DNA of 64,000 nucleotides, taken from positions 620,001 to 684,000 of the forward strand of contig JAIXMP010000008.1 in the NCBI GenBank assembly GCA_025677815.1. Direction: 5' to 3'. Source of the stretch: Phascolomyces articulosus (lineage: Eukaryota > Mucoromycota > Mucoromycetes > Mucorales > Lichtheimiaceae). Shown here piece by piece: positions 41,102 through 53,782 of this stretch (the stretch's first letter is position 1; each line of letters starts with the position of its first letter). The notes beneath the pieces are model-generated. The model did no database searches, had not been told where the DNA came from, and saw nothing but the letters and a program-made list of their open reading frames with translations. A program made the position numbers and the translations under genes.

Positions 41102-42779
41102 ATGTTTTCATCACCTGTAAAAAGTCTACCCCGTGAAATTTTATTTCAAGTATTTCGGTACCTTGAAATGAAACATGATCTCGTTATGTGTGCACTAGTA
41201 TGTACATCGTGGTGTGATTTGATTCGAGAGGAATTTGTTAACGAGGAAGAAGCAAAAGATATAATACAATCGGTACCTTGTTTGTCCAGGATTATACAAC
41301 GTGTTCGATTGGGTCAAGGGTGGTTGTCTGAATGCTTAACATTCATGCTGGGTTGCAATCAATACTATACTATTGAAGAACTAGGTATATATAATCCATA
41401 CATATACCTCCATAACAGACAAAATGGGGGCTAACAGAGAATAAATGTCATGTACAGAAATTGACGGATTGACCTATGCCCATCTTTCCCAACTCAAAAG
41501 CGTTCTATTCACCAGGGTCAGACCAACATACCTTCGTCGAATCGTATTTTTGAACGCATATGTGGCGTTGGAAAAATATACACCCATTATTTTCAATACA
41601 TTTCCCAATCTATCCAAATTTACAGTTGCATTTCCTAATAGCATTGGCTTTAGACGACGGTCAGAAGCAAATACCATAGTATTGGAGCCATCCAAATTCA
41701 ATTTGACCCAGTTACAACTTCGTCTCTGTGATATCGGCTTCAAAGATAGAAGCTCGAACCATTTACTCGCAAACATATTAATCAAAAACAGTCCTCATCT
41801 ACAACAACTTTATTTAGATCCATTATCCACTGTAATCCATGATTATATCCTTGATCTATTATCTTGTGGTCATTGCCCACAACTACAAGTGCTTGTCATG
41901 ACGACAGAGTGGATGATCAAAAAATTAATTTCCCATCCCCTCATGAAAAAAATCAATGACGAGCAAGTCGGTCCAAAGAGGAAACGGGAGCACAAAGGAA
42001 TCTCCGTCCTTGCCATTACATACAATCATAGACATTATGCTGGCTTATATGGAGATACAAAAATCAACAAAAAAACCAATAGGGCCACATTTGAAAAAGT
42101 GTACGGTCATCTTGAACTCTTGTATCTCGAAAGTCGTCATCCACATACCCACGTTGTTTGGCCAGAAATGTTTATTTATTATAACAGGAAAAACACGGAC
42201 AAAATGGATGATATGTTCAAGTTTCGACATCTTCGGTTTTTTACATTGCATATTCAATCGACAAGACGAACAACACCAAGGTTTACACAGGAGGATTTAA
42301 ATGAAGAGAAACTATGTCGATTAGTATTACATGCGTCTCAACTTGAAAGTTTTACCTACAGATGCGATACCTATGTTTCACCAGCGGTGATAAAGAAGGT
42401 GGGTGTGACGGATCGATTATTACAAGTATTGATGGATCATTGTCCAAAATTGACCACATTCCAATTGGCTGGTGGTTGCCATGACTTTAGTTCGAATCAA
42501 TTGTGTCAATTTATACAAATATTTTCATCAAGGCATCTCTCTGTGATTGAGTTGGATTGTTCCATTGGAAGTGGTGATTTGCAATTCATTGTAAGGACAC
42601 TAGGAAAACGTTTCCAGAAAATGAGTCTGCGGCACAGTGTTCTAAACTGTCAGACATTGGACACGTGCCCAAATATGGAGGATCATCGTGGTGGTCAAGA
42701 TATTCTTTCAATATGGGGCGGCTCTTATGAGGTGACAATGTTACGTTCACTTTCTCTTGGAGAACATGCTGTTTTATAA
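41102..42779 (+). CDS. F-box protein, paralogue A
   Basis: Exons 41102-41384 and 41458-42779 give 534 residues. The N-terminal F-box reads LPREILFQVFRYL then MCALVCTSWCDLI (about residues 7-40), with the usual Leu/Pro start and Trp-Cys. The rest has no Cys/His domain but repeated LxxLxL-like strands and NxF segments such as NTFPNLSKFTVAF and CPKLTTFQLAGG, as in degenerate leucine-rich repeats. F-box proteins recruit targets to SCF ubiquitin ligases through Skp1; the target is unknown. It sits 750 bp upstream of a clear paralogue on the same strand, and both have one intron at the same codon (after EEL). An in-frame ATG at 41063 would add 13 residues of doubtful, hydrophobic sequence. Confidence 0.82.
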
Positions 42780-43532
42780 TTATTGCGTTATGTCGTATAT
42801 ATAAAAAATGCAGGTTTATATTCATGTTCATATTTTGTATACATTTATATTGTTTTATGTATAAATAGAAGTATTTTATAATAAATTGAGTTGAATCCAA
42901 TTGTTTGTTTAAAAATCCAAGTTTATAACATCTAATATCATGTCCACATAATCGTGTTTTAATAATGCGGTATTATTTGACATTTTATGTAACAATGAGA
43001 AAAAGAACTGGTTCTCTTTTTTATGTAGTATATAATGGGAATTAGAATGCGCTTGCATTTTACAAAATTAAAGTGTCAAGGTAGGTTTATCTTTTAATGG
43101 TATGGCATCACGATAAAATATATGACAGTACAGATATTACTTATCGATTGTGTTATTTGAAGCATCAAAGAAATAGATATACCATACCTACAGTTCATTG
43201 TCTATTTTGTTAAACACTATATGCACGCATTTTTGAAAAATACTTATAGTACTTATTCTCTTTATTTTATATGGTTAAATCTAACTTCTAGTGCGGCTAT
43301 GATATTTAACACACTATTGCTGTTGTAACACAGGGCTGTGCAAGCATATCCTTATTTAATTACCATAGTTCGTTTTTTCTTCTCGCCTGTTTCTCTCTCT
43401 CTCTCTCCATTCTTTTTCTTTTCTTTTCTTTTCTCTTTTTCTTTATATATATATCATCTCCAACAAGTTTTTTTTTTCCTTTCACTGCTTGTAAACATAA
43501 CCATAAACGATCGAAACAAAAAAAATTTCACA
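42780..43532. other. Spacer between the F-box paralogues
   Basis: AT-rich spacer ending in a strong C/T tract (43389-43445, with TC repeats and repeated TTTTC units) that leads to the second F-box ATG. No gene seen. Confidence 0.5.
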
Positions 43533-45274
43533 ATGATATCAGGAGAAAAAAATGGAACAAACAATGACGTGACGACAAAATTACCCAATGAAATTTGGAT
43601 ACAAATATTTCGAATGGTTGGGTCGATGGACAGTATCATTCTTTGTGCACTTGTGTGTACAACGTGGTGCAAATTGATCCGAGATGAACTTGTCACCTGT
43701 GAAGGTGTAAGAGAAATCATCAACCCATTATCAACAACACGATTTCTACGACGTGTTCAACTGGATCAAGAATGGTTATCCCCATGTTTAAAGTTTGTTT
43801 CTGAAAGATGTCAAACTTTTGCTATTGAAGAACTAGGTACTACATATATATAGTACTCTCTTTTTCTTATATATAACTTGAACCAAAAAATGTTAAAGTA
43901 TCATCTATAAAAACAGAAATTCAAGGCTTAACGTATGCCCATCTCCCACAACTCAAAAACTTTTTACAAACAACCATCATATCAACAAGTTTACGACGAA
44001 TTGTATTTTACAATGCATTTCTTCCTTTAGAAAAATACACACCTGTTGTCTTCAACACATTTCCCAACTTGACCGAATTTACAGTCGCATTTCCTGACGG
44101 TAAAATTTTTAAACGACGTTCAGAAGCCAATGCTGTTACTTTAAAAGCGGTCGACCTGCAACGATTATGGTTGCGACTTCGTGATGATGGTTTTGAAATT
44201 GCCACCAACAAAAATATTGTCTTTAAACTGATTGAAAACAGTCCTCATTTGAAACAACTTTTTCTCGAATCCATCGCCACACGTGCACACGAAATTATCC
44301 TTCAAAAATTTATATCGGGTGAAATTCCAGAGTTAAGGGTATTTGGTATGACGCATGATGCAAGAATTCAGAGTTTACTCTCTCATCCCATCGTAAAAGA
44401 GGTCAATCAAGAGATCGACCTTGACCATAACAACAAGGATAAAAAGACAGTAATACATAGACTACAAAAGAAGAAGAAAGGGTTAAGAGTATTAGCTCTT
44501 ACTGAAGATTACATCCGATATCATTATTACGATTATGTAAGCATCCATCGAAGTATCATTCGAGGAGCACAAGATACATTGGAACTACTTTACCTTGAAA
44601 GCCTGTATCCAAGCTCGCATGTCACTTGGCCCGAGCTTTTGGGAGGATACGATAATGATAATGATACCAGAAATTATATTAAGAATATCACGAGTAAGAA
44701 AAACTTTGGATTAAAATGTCCCAACCTACGTCAATTGGTCATGCATCTGGGTAAAACATGTCAATATAGAAGCGTTCTTCCTGCCTGTATCTCTGAAAAG
44801 GATTTTGAAGGCCAATTATGCATTTTATTATCCAACGCACCTCGGCTTGAAAAATTTACGTATCGACGGGATCTCGATCCTACTTCTTATATAAGAAAAA
44901 GTACATGGGTGACGGATCGTTTATTGGAGACTTTGATGAAACGTTGTCCGAAGTTAACCACTTTCGAGGTAGCGGGTGGGTATCAATTTACTTGGAGACC
45001 AGTACGACAATTTATTCGAACATTCCAAGATCAACTTACTACTGTGGAGTTTGATTGTACGATTGGTACCAACGAGTTGGAATGGATGGTCAAGTCACTT
45101 TCACGTCTCAAGAAATTAAGTATACGTCATATCTGTAAACCTCAGCTTAACAATTTTGATGATTGTCCACATATCAAGGGTCATGGTGGTCAAGAAATAC
45201 TCTCTGCTTGGGGTAGTTCCTTTGAAATTACCAATATGGATCGTCTGGATCAAACATTGTATGATATATCATAG
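43533..45274 (+). CDS. F-box protein, paralogue B
   Basis: Exons 43533-43836 and 43917-45274 give 553 residues. After ~16 polar residues comes the F-box, LPNEIWIQIFRMV then LCALVCTTWCKLI. The body aligns with paralogue A along its length: EIQGLTYAHLPQLK against EIDGLTYAHLSQLK, YTPVVFNTFPNLTEFTVAFP against YTPIIFNTFPNLSKFTVAFP, and GGQEILSAWGSS against GGQDILSIWGGS at the C-terminus. The intron interrupts the same Glu codon. The pair is thus a tandem duplication that has diverged considerably. The role is presumably substrate recognition in an SCF complex; specificity is unknown. Paralogue B carries a longer Lys-rich loop near residue 290. Confidence 0.82.
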
Positions 45275-45819
45275 TTACAGAATTTATTTGGTCTCTTTTT
45301 ATGTTGAAAATCGCATGGAACCATTAATTCACATTTGATAATTAAAATATACAAATCTATATTTGTTGTTATTACAAATATATCCTAATTTCATTTCTTA
45401 GTATCCAATGAAATGTGTTGCAAGCATTTTATATAATTTTGGACCCTTAGGATTAGGACCTATTATTGGGTTACTATGTAACTACTATTAAAATAAATAA
45501 ATAATATATAGAACGATTTGGTTGTTTCATTTATGGAAAAAAATTACATATTTATAATCTTTTGCAAGTCAAAAGATCAGGATAACAGGAAAAAAAAAGA
45601 AGATAACGACAGGAGATTTGAAATAGGGGGTGGGGATATCGGTTATGTGGATGATGAACTATTATACAAAGTAAGTGTTGCTTATTTATGTGCGAAAAAA
45701 AAAGTAATAGTAATGGACGTAGGCGATGGTCATTGGTTTAATTGTTTGGTGAATGTAGTGGAGGATAAATAGGTTAGAAATTATATTTTGTAAATAGACA
45801 AACAAAGAAAAAAGTTGGA
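45275..45819. other. Convergent gap after F-box paralogue B
   Basis: Holds the 3' ends of paralogue B and the minus-strand Cys-rich gene. An 84-residue frame at 45518-45772 (plus; ending KKKVIVMDVGDGHWFNCLVN) has a reasonable composition but no partner, leader or motif. I leave it as unproven. Confidence 0.35.
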
Positions 45820-46739
45820 TCATTCTCGGTATTCAGGTGGTTCCTCTGCCATTCTTCTATCTGTCAATGGATAATAGGCATCATCATTAGACCTTCCATT
45901 ACGATTAAATCGTTTATAAACCCAACCAAGATTCCACCATCGTTCTTGTTGTTGAGGAGAAGGTTGTTTCCATTTCTCATATAATCGATGAACACTATGT
46001 ACCAAAGGACCTAGTTGTTGTCGTCCAACGACCAAAAATAAAACAATAGCGCCTGTTGCCACCACGGCCCATACGGCTGACTGCCACTCATCTCCCAAAG
46101 TCCACTGATGAAGCGCAGCTCCATAATAAGGTGGTAAATCGTCTCTGGCTGCACATATCGTATTATTCACACAATGTCCTGGGATATCCAATCCATAGAA
46201 ACACTCCATGTTGTTTTTGCAAGGTTCACCTACGGTGCGTTTGGGCTGACACGTACGTGACGTTTTATCACAATAAGCATTGCGACTACAATTGCCAATC
46301 AGTTCTAGATCGCCTTCACTGATGACGTCGGGTCCTCGAAACTCAATATAACTGTATAGTTCGTCTGATAATGGAATCGTGATGCATGGCTCTCCAATGT
46401 CATTATAGTCTCGGTGTGGTAAATAAGCAACTGTATCCACGATGGTGGGATTCATTTCGAATCCTCCAAGGTCTATTATTATTTTTTTAGAGTTATTATT
46501 ATTTTCATGGTTGTTTTTGTTATGCTGGCAGTAGTAGTAATAGTAGTATGGGCTGGTGGTGTGAATCTTTCTTGGGTTTCTTTTTCTAATATTTCTTCAA
46601 TGTAATAAAATAAAATAAATGGGAGAAGAAAGGTGGAAAGCTTACTTTGATTTCGGCATACTAAACCACGTTCAGTAGCAAAACAACTATGTACTGGAAA
46701 TAGTGGACAATCTGCGGGATCTCGACAATGTTGTTCCAT
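45820..46739 (-). CDS. Cys-rich single-pass membrane protein, 5' end uncertain
   Basis: Exons 46739-46646 and 46472-45820 give 248 residues from the first ATG that is certain to be in frame. About 14 Cys lie in the first 150 residues in patterns such as CRDPADCPLF, CSRNAYC and GEPCKNNMEC, like secreted disulfide-bonded domains. One membrane helix follows (AVWAVVATGAIVLFLVV), then a basic, proline-rich cytosolic tail ending PPEYRE. A type I protein needs a signal peptide, and none follows 46739. A signal-like frame starts at ATG 46863 (MLRNWKPLF then CSLLLFL) and could join at the acceptor ending at 46754 if a weak GC donor at 46808 is used. PPEY may act as a sorting or ubiquitin-ligase (PPxY) motif. 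No family recognised. Confidence 0.68.
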
Positions 46740-46863
46740 CCCAAAGGAACGAGCTATTTTTTTTTATTTAATAAAGAATGTAATAAATAAAAAAAGAGAG
46801 AGTGTTGCTCAAGAACAGTAATAAGCTACATCTTAAGAAAAGGGGTTTCCAATTTCGTAACAT

Positions 46864-49253
46864 ATATGAACTCAGATGAGTCTCTCTCTCTCTAATTTTT
46901 TTGTTTCTGGTGTTTCTACTTGTTTCCTTATGAGATCTTATTGACATGTAATTAGTTTTCTATGCCAAGATATAGTTTCTCTCTAAAATACTCTGATATA
47001 AACTAATTTATATAAACATATTTACTAAGCAAACAATCATTTTATCTTGATTATAAATAATAGCTGGAATATATATATGTTACTTTTTAAAAAAAAACCG
47101 GTTATTTTCTTTATTCATATAATACGAAACCCCCGATGATCATCATTAAAGGCTTTAATCCATGCAAATAACAATAATGCCTTTCAAAGATAGACTAACT
47201 TGCATTAAATATGCATGGATGTTGATCTTTTTTTTTAAAAAAAAGTACATTAACAACTGCTGTAGTATAGATTTTTATACCATATGATTATTTTAGAAAA
47301 ATAAAGTTAATCATTCTACTTTTTCTGACTTTATGCGCTATGGTTCTTTATCTTGCTTTCGAGGCCAGTAGCCTCCTTGTTGCTGACATATATGATTCCT
47401 TCGTTTTATAGTCATTTCCCGCTTGTTTCCATCATTCAAATGCGCCATAACTACCAAGTCAACAAGTGAGACAGACAAGGTTTCGAAAAAAAACGTTGTA
47501 GTAGACAATTGACCTCTAGAAGCGGGATAATAATAGAGGTGATATGAAGCAAGTATTATGTCACTTTGCGTTTAGCATCCTCGCTCTACTTTGATTGACC
47601 TGTCCATGGGGAGCTCTCATTTATTATTAAGTGTTATCATTGGATGGACTGGTTTGTCGCGTTTTCATTGTTTTCAATACTTTTACAATATCAAACTAAG
47701 CACTACTCACCGCTAACAAAGTTTCACATTGCTCACTGGAATGAAATACCGAGTCTTATTGGCTATTGAAGTTTGAGATGACGATCCCCCATTCTCCATT
47801 TAAGATCACGGTCCGTTGTCCGAAAGTTCACAGTCGTGGGTAAAATAAGTTTCTCCATTGGATTGTGTGCATAAAATATAAAATGAAGAATGCTTTTCAA
47901 AGGTACTGATCGATCTTTATAAAGGAAGACAGCCAGCGAGCGTATTCAAAACAATAGAAAGAAGGCACCCGTCTTTATTATGTTTAAGCGTTTTAGGTTT
48001 TTTTTGTACACCAAATACATATGTGAGGAAGAGACACAGCTTTATACCTCAGCACCACCTACAAAGTAACACATGGCGTCTATTTTGCTTTACCAATAAA
48101 TTTAATCTGCAAATCGATTAACTTCTTGGTGGTACATGGTTGCAGTGATTGTCTGACCTCAGCTTACGTCTTCGTTGGGACTGGCATGCATTTTGAGGTA
48201 CTGGGTCCTGTCTCTTTATTATGATTATTATTGATGGACAGACTGGCTGTTTGCTGAATTATTATTATTACTACTCCCTTGGGAGAAAAAAATAGCTTAC
48301 ATAAAAGCTAGTAGGCTTATCAAGTATGCACAATACAGAAACGGTATCTGCATTTTTTTTCTAAAAAAGATCGTATTATATAGAATAACAATTTGTATAT
48401 AAATTTCGATGATATATATAAAAGATATTAGTAATGCAAATAATGGTACATCCTTAGGTATTGTTGATACTATGTTATTTTATTAGGATTCATTAGATAG
48501 AATAGGTTTAACAATGTATCAGTCTGCATGTCAACAAGATATGGGATTCATGGAGACAAAAAAAAAAGATCATGATCCGGTAGTAGCAATCTCCACGTTT
48601 TTCTTTTACTATTACTCATCATATTAATGAACAGTGTGAGAAGATATACCAAAGTCATGAAGCAAGCTAGTTATATTGAATGATGATAAAATAAATCACC
48701 TTAATGCCACCACTGGGAAGCATGGGGACAATGAACATTTCAATTAGGTCCGTGGATAATGCTATGGGTGAACCACTAGCATATTACTCCATTTGACGAT
48801 AACGAAATAGTAGTAGACAACAACAGTTCAATTTATTTTTTATGACCCCATTTTTTTTTCATATGCGCTGAATGATGATAATCAGATACATCCTTTACAT
48901 ATATATATCTACTCATTAACTCTAAATATCCTGAAACCGGACCACTGACTTTTAAAAAAAAAGCAAGGTGAAGGACAAGAGTTCCCATAAGTGCATTGGT
49001 AGTGCGCTTATCATCAATTATAGGATAGTAAATACGTCGTTTGTCGTCGTCATTTATTATTACCAAGGAGCTTAAATTTTTTTTTGTGGAATAGAGTGAT
49101 GAGTGAATGTGGGGGAGCGTGGGAAAGCTTTGACTTTTTTTTTTCTTGACTTATAAAATAAAAAGGGCCCATTTTCAACTTGCATCCAGTTTATTTTTGT
49201 TTTTTTGTTTTTCTTTTTCTTTAGCTTTTTCCTCCAAATTTCTCTTTAAAACC
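46864..49253. other. Intergenic region with unproven coding-like scraps
   Basis: 2.4 kb of AT-rich DNA. A minus-strand frame near 47346-47447 (MAHLNDGNKREMTIKRR onwards) and a plus-strand pair at 47980-48197 look coding-like; the latter is listed separately. The final 100 bp before 49254 are T-rich leader. Confidence 0.4.
47980..48197 (+). pseudogene. Two exon-like pieces of unknown protein
   Basis: ATG at 47980 opens MFKRFRFFLYTKYICEEE and continues to a GTAACA donor at 48066. An 80-nt intron with a good 3' end (GGTTGCAG) joins in phase to NDCLTSAYVFVGTGMHFE, bounded by a GTACTG donor at 48198. No further exon or stop could be supported, so it may be a decayed or partial gene. The upstream frame is open for another ~16 codons. 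Not recognised. Confidence 0.22.
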
Positions 49254-51518
49254 ATGTCTTTCTTGCGTACTCGTCTTCCTCAAATCGCCCGTTCTGCCTC
49301 TTTGGTCGGTCGTCAAGCCCCATATGTTGCTCGGTAAGTCCTGTTCCATAGATGGATATGGGGAAACACCAGTTCCGCCCAACAAAAAGAAAAACCGCCT
49401 CAAGTTCTGGAAAAAAAGAGGAACACGACAGAACAAAAAAAAAGAGTGGATGTAAGAGAAAGAAAAATACTAACGCGTGTATGTATATGTTTTATATAGC
49501 AACTACTCCTCCATGACCTACTCTGTTCCCTCAGTCACTGATACTCCTCCCACTTCCCTCCAATCGTTCACTGAAGAAGAACTTATGCTTAAGGATACCG
49601 GTAAGAAGGAAGAAGTTCTCTAAAGGGTGGACGGGGTGATCAAAAAACCCCGCGTCCATCTACCGTTTTTATTTCCAATTTAACACGTTTTTCCCGCAAA
49701 TTACTGACATTTTATATTTACTCATCTTATTATTAAATAGTCGCTCGTTTTGCTCGTGAAGTTGTTCAACCCCGTGTACGCGACATGGATGAAGCTGAAG
49801 TGATGGACAAGGATATCATCAAGGCCATGTTTGATAATGGGGTAAGTTTTATTTTTTCCATCTCTCTCATCATCTTTTCACGTGTATCCATCTTTATACA
49901 CTAGTCCTGACATAATCGTAAATTATTTTTTTAAGTTGATGGGTCTTGAAACTGAAGCGGACCTTGGTGGTGCTGAATGCTCTTTCACTGCCGCTATTCT
50001 TGCTGTTGAAGGTAAATTATTTGTTGTAGCTGTTGAAAATCAACCTCTTTTTTTTGACATGTGTTCATGATATTGCTTTTTTTGGGGATCATTGGATGAT
50101 GATTTTTTTTTACTAACATGATTATCATTATAAACATATAGAATTGGCCAAGATTGACCCCTCCATCAGTGCCTTGTGTGACATTCACGTAAGCAGGAAC
50201 ACATCCGAGCAATCCCCTTTTTCAATAATTTCCTTTTAAAAATTTCTGTCATAAAACAAAAAAAAAAGACTCACGTTCAATTTTTTTATGTAATTAATTT
50301 TATTTAGAACACTTTGACCAACACTGTTATCCGCAAGTGGGGCAACAAGGACTTGAAGGAAAAGTACTTGACTCGTCTTGCTACTGATACCGTTGGTAGT
50401 TTCTGTATTTCTGAAGCTGGTGCTGGTAGTGATGCTTTCGCTCTCCAAACCCGTGCTGAAGATAAGGGTGACCATTACCTCTTAAACGGTGGTAAGATGT
50501 GGATCAGTAACTCTGGTGAAGCTGAAATCTTTGTCATCTTTGCTAACGTGTAAGTGTCATTCTTTATGATTATATCAACAAATATACTTTGTGTATACAA
50601 ACAAACCCATGAATACTAATGATGATTTATAAATATATTGATAGTGATCCTTCCAAGGGTTACAAGGGTATCACTGCCTTCATTGTCGAAAAGGAATGGG
50701 GTGTTGAAATCGCCAAGAAGGAAAAGAAGCTCGGTATCCGTTCTTCCTCCACCTGTGTCTTGAACTTTGATGATATCAAGGTTCCCAAGGAAAACGTCTT
50801 GGGTGAAATTGGTCAAGGTTACAAGTATGCCATTGACTCTTTGAACGAAGGTCGTATCGGTATTGCTGCTCAAATGATTGGTGCTGCCCAAGGTGCTTAT
50901 GAAATTGCTTTGCCTTACATGTTTGAACGTAAGCAATTCGGTAAGCCTATCGGTACCTACCAAGCTATGCAACATCAATTTGCTCAAGGTAAGAATTCAT
51001 ACATTATTGATTGGAAAGGGATATATAGGTTTTTATTGATGGATGAGTGGATGGATTTGACTAACATACAAAAAAAAATTGTTTATTTATAATAATTTAG
51101 TTGCTTGTGAAATCGAAGCCGCCAAGTTGATGACGTATAACGCTGCTCGTCTTAAGGAAGAAGGCAAGCCTTTCGTAATGGAAGCTGCTATGGCCAAGTT
51201 CGTTGCTGCTAAGGTGGCTGAGCGTGCTACTAGCTATGCTGTTGAATGGATGGGTGGTAACGGTTTCGTCCGTGAAACTGGTGTTGAAAAGTTCTACCGT
51301 GATGCTAAGATTGGCTCCATCTACGAAGGTAAGGAGAAAGGAGGATTGATATAGAAAGTGTTTGGAGGATGATGATGATGACGATAAAAGGGAGGAGGAA
51401 GAAGAAGGGATAAGTGAATTGAATCGTGATAAACTCATCATTATTATTATAATTATTAGGTACCAACAACATGCAATTGGAGACTATTGCCAAGATTATC
51501 TCCACCAAGTATAAATAA
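49254..51518 (+). CDS. ACADSB: Mitochondrial short/branched-chain acyl-CoA dehydrogenase
   Basis: Nine exons (49254-49333, 49500-49600, 49741-49841, 49936-50011, 50142-50188, 50308-50549, 50645-50988, 51101-51328, 51460-51518) give 425 residues. The first ~30 are basic and Ser/Ala-rich, a matrix presequence. The N-terminal helical domain (LGGAECSF) leads to the flavin-binding strand domain with [18 protein letters not shown] and [19 protein letters not shown]. The C-terminal helices carry [20 protein letters not shown] and [11 protein letters not shown], and end in [15 protein letters not shown], where the Glu of YEG is the expected catalytic base. The pattern is nearest to ACADSB, which oxidises 2-methylbutyryl- or isobutyryl-CoA in isoleucine/valine breakdown. 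Codon use is strongly biased (AAG, GGT, CTT), suggesting high expression. Confidence 0.94.
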
Positions 51519-52559
51519 ATAATCTAACTGCTGTTTAATAACTCACCCTTTTAATGTACATTTTTCTCTCTCCTACCCTTTTGAAAAACAAAAATATCCT
51601 CCTATATTTTATTATTATAAAGTGCATTTTTTCCCTTTTATTTTTACTTGTTTCTATATAAAAAAAAATAAAACAAATAAACAAATCCATCATGCGCAAA
51701 AGTTTATTTAAAGTCGAGTTTGCATTCCTTAGTGATTATTATACAACTACAAAGAAGAGAATAATAGAGAGAGATCCCACGCTTTTATTGTTATTGTTAT
51801 TGCTCTTGTTATTGTTATTGTTTATCAAAGACTCGTTTTTTTGGGGTGAACATTCTTTTTCGTTCGTTCTCGTCGTGAGTTTAAACTTCAATCTTGTAAC
51901 TTTTTTTGGCGTAGATCTTTATTACATATAAATTTTTATAGATGGAATAATAATGATGATACCATACATCGTTATCTCTTCATACTTGTTCTTCCGTTAT
52001 CTTTTTTGCTTTTTTAAACGTGATTGAAACGTTTAAGAGAAAGAATGTCATTGGCCCATGTTTTAAGGTAGTATAATTCCCAACCAGAAGAGCGTGGAAA
52101 AATTCCAAAATAGTGGTATCTTATTACGACTTATTGCGACGAGCCAACAAGTCCACAACAACAATACCATAGACACACTCTATTTTTTTGTTTCTCGTTT
52201 CTCTCCCACGATTGAAAAAATAGAAGGCCTTGTCTATGTCTTGAATGAAGCATGCCATGAAGGTTCTTGTTTCAATGGATGAGAAAAAAAAGAATTGTTT
52301 TTTTTTGCCCCAACAGACGGAATAAACCTCTTTCGGGGAAGAAGAATGGCTCTTTTTCATGCGCATTAACAAAAATAAAAGTCAAAATAACCATAACAAC
52401 TCTTTAACAAGATGTTCCCAAAATAAAAGGATGAATGGAATTGAACAACAAAAAAATGTATAAAAGAAAGACAATTCATGGGCCATTTCGAAAAAATCAT
52501 CAAATCTTTTTGGTACTGATTTTATTATCACCCTCAAGAACAACAACAACCACTCAAAC
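51519..52559. other. Intergenic region, no gene seen
   Basis: AT-rich DNA between the acyl-CoA dehydrogenase and NmrA-like genes. Frames at 51692-51931 and 52094-52282 are low-complexity. A CA-rich leader (52530-52558) precedes the next ATG. Confidence 0.5.
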
Positions 52560-52934
52560 ATGTCTCAAAACCAAGTTATCTGTATTACCAACGTCGACGG
52601 TCTTATTGGCTATGCTCTTGCCTGCCGTCTTTTGGAAGGTCGTCAAGAACTTCAAAATATCCATGTTCGTTGTCTTTGCCGCAGCACTGAAGGTTTGGAA
52701 GAACTTCAACGCTTAGGTGGTGAGATCATGCAAGTCAACTATCAAGACGAGAACAAGCTCCGCCAAGCTGTAAAGCAAGCTCGTTGTGTCTTTTTGATCC
52801 CAGAACATTCATCCCAACGCGTCCAGGAAGCTGAAAACGTGATCAAGGCTGCCAAACAAGAAAGCGTGGAACATATGGCAATGAAGTCCTGGTAAAGATC
52901 AACGCCATCTTTTTATTATTATTTGTTCTTCCCC

Positions 52935-52971
<37 letters not shown>

Positions 52972-53782
52972 CTTATATAAATATAAATATATACATCATC
53001 ATCATCATCTTCAATATATTACATCTTATTGACACACTAAATGAAATTCATCACTAACATAACTAAAAATTACAACTACCTAATAAATTTATAATAGGAT
53101 TGGTGTTGAACATGTCAAGCAAGAACATGAATTCAAGACCCTTGTGGAATACCAACAAATTGAGGAAAAACTCAAGCAAGAATTCCCTGGTTCGAAGCAT
53201 TGTGTGACCCGTATTCCACTCTTGAATCAACTCTTCTACTTGATGACTCCCATGGCCGAAACGCAAGAAGCTCTTCGTTTACCCGTCAAGCAAGATGTCA
53301 AGTGGGGCACCATTGATTTACGTGATATGGTTAATGCTATCTTTAACCTTATTCGTGACCAATCCAAGCAACCCTCATTTGGTACTCAAAAGCAAGTGAT
53401 TCGTCTTACACCTGAACAAAACTTGAAGGGTGAACAAATTGCTCGTGGTATGGCACTTTCGCTTGAAAAGGATCCTCAACACTTCAAGTACAAGCAAATC
53501 AGCGACAATGAATGGGAAGAGTATATGCGTGAACGTCGTAACGATCCTCGTTACAAGAACCGTCCTCAATCGGAAGGAGGTACTGAAAAACCTTATACCA
53601 TGCCCATTGGTCGTTACTTTAACGATGGTCTTATCCAAGAATTGAATGAATGGTTCAAGCTTGCTTCTCAACAAAAGGTTGATGTCACTACCAAGGACTT
53701 GCAAGAACTTTTGCAACATGCACCTATTAATTTGGAAGAATACTTCAAGAGCAACCGTGAACAATTCCGTCGCTTCCGCTGA
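52560..53782 (+). CDS. NmrA-like NAD(P)-binding protein
   Basis: Exons 52560-52891 and 53098-53782 give 338 residues. The N-terminus VICITNVDGLIGYALACRLL is a Rossmann opening in which the usual Gly-rich loop is reduced to NVDGLIG. It is followed by VRCLCRSTEGLEELQRLGGE, a strand with an Arg that may contact a phosphate, as in NmrA/HSCARG proteins. VFLIPEH and VEHMAMKSW fit the next strands. No YxxxK catalytic pair is seen, consistent with NmrA-type redox sensors rather than enzymes. The C-terminal ~100 residues are charged and contain EEYMRERRNDPRYKNRPQ, probably helical. Codon bias resembles the preceding gene, suggesting good expression. The intron contains a TA microsatellite. The partner is unknown. 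Confidence 0.78.
52940..52968. repeat. TA microsatellite in the NmrA-like intron
   Basis: About 14 TA units inside the single 206-nt intron. Confidence 0.85.
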
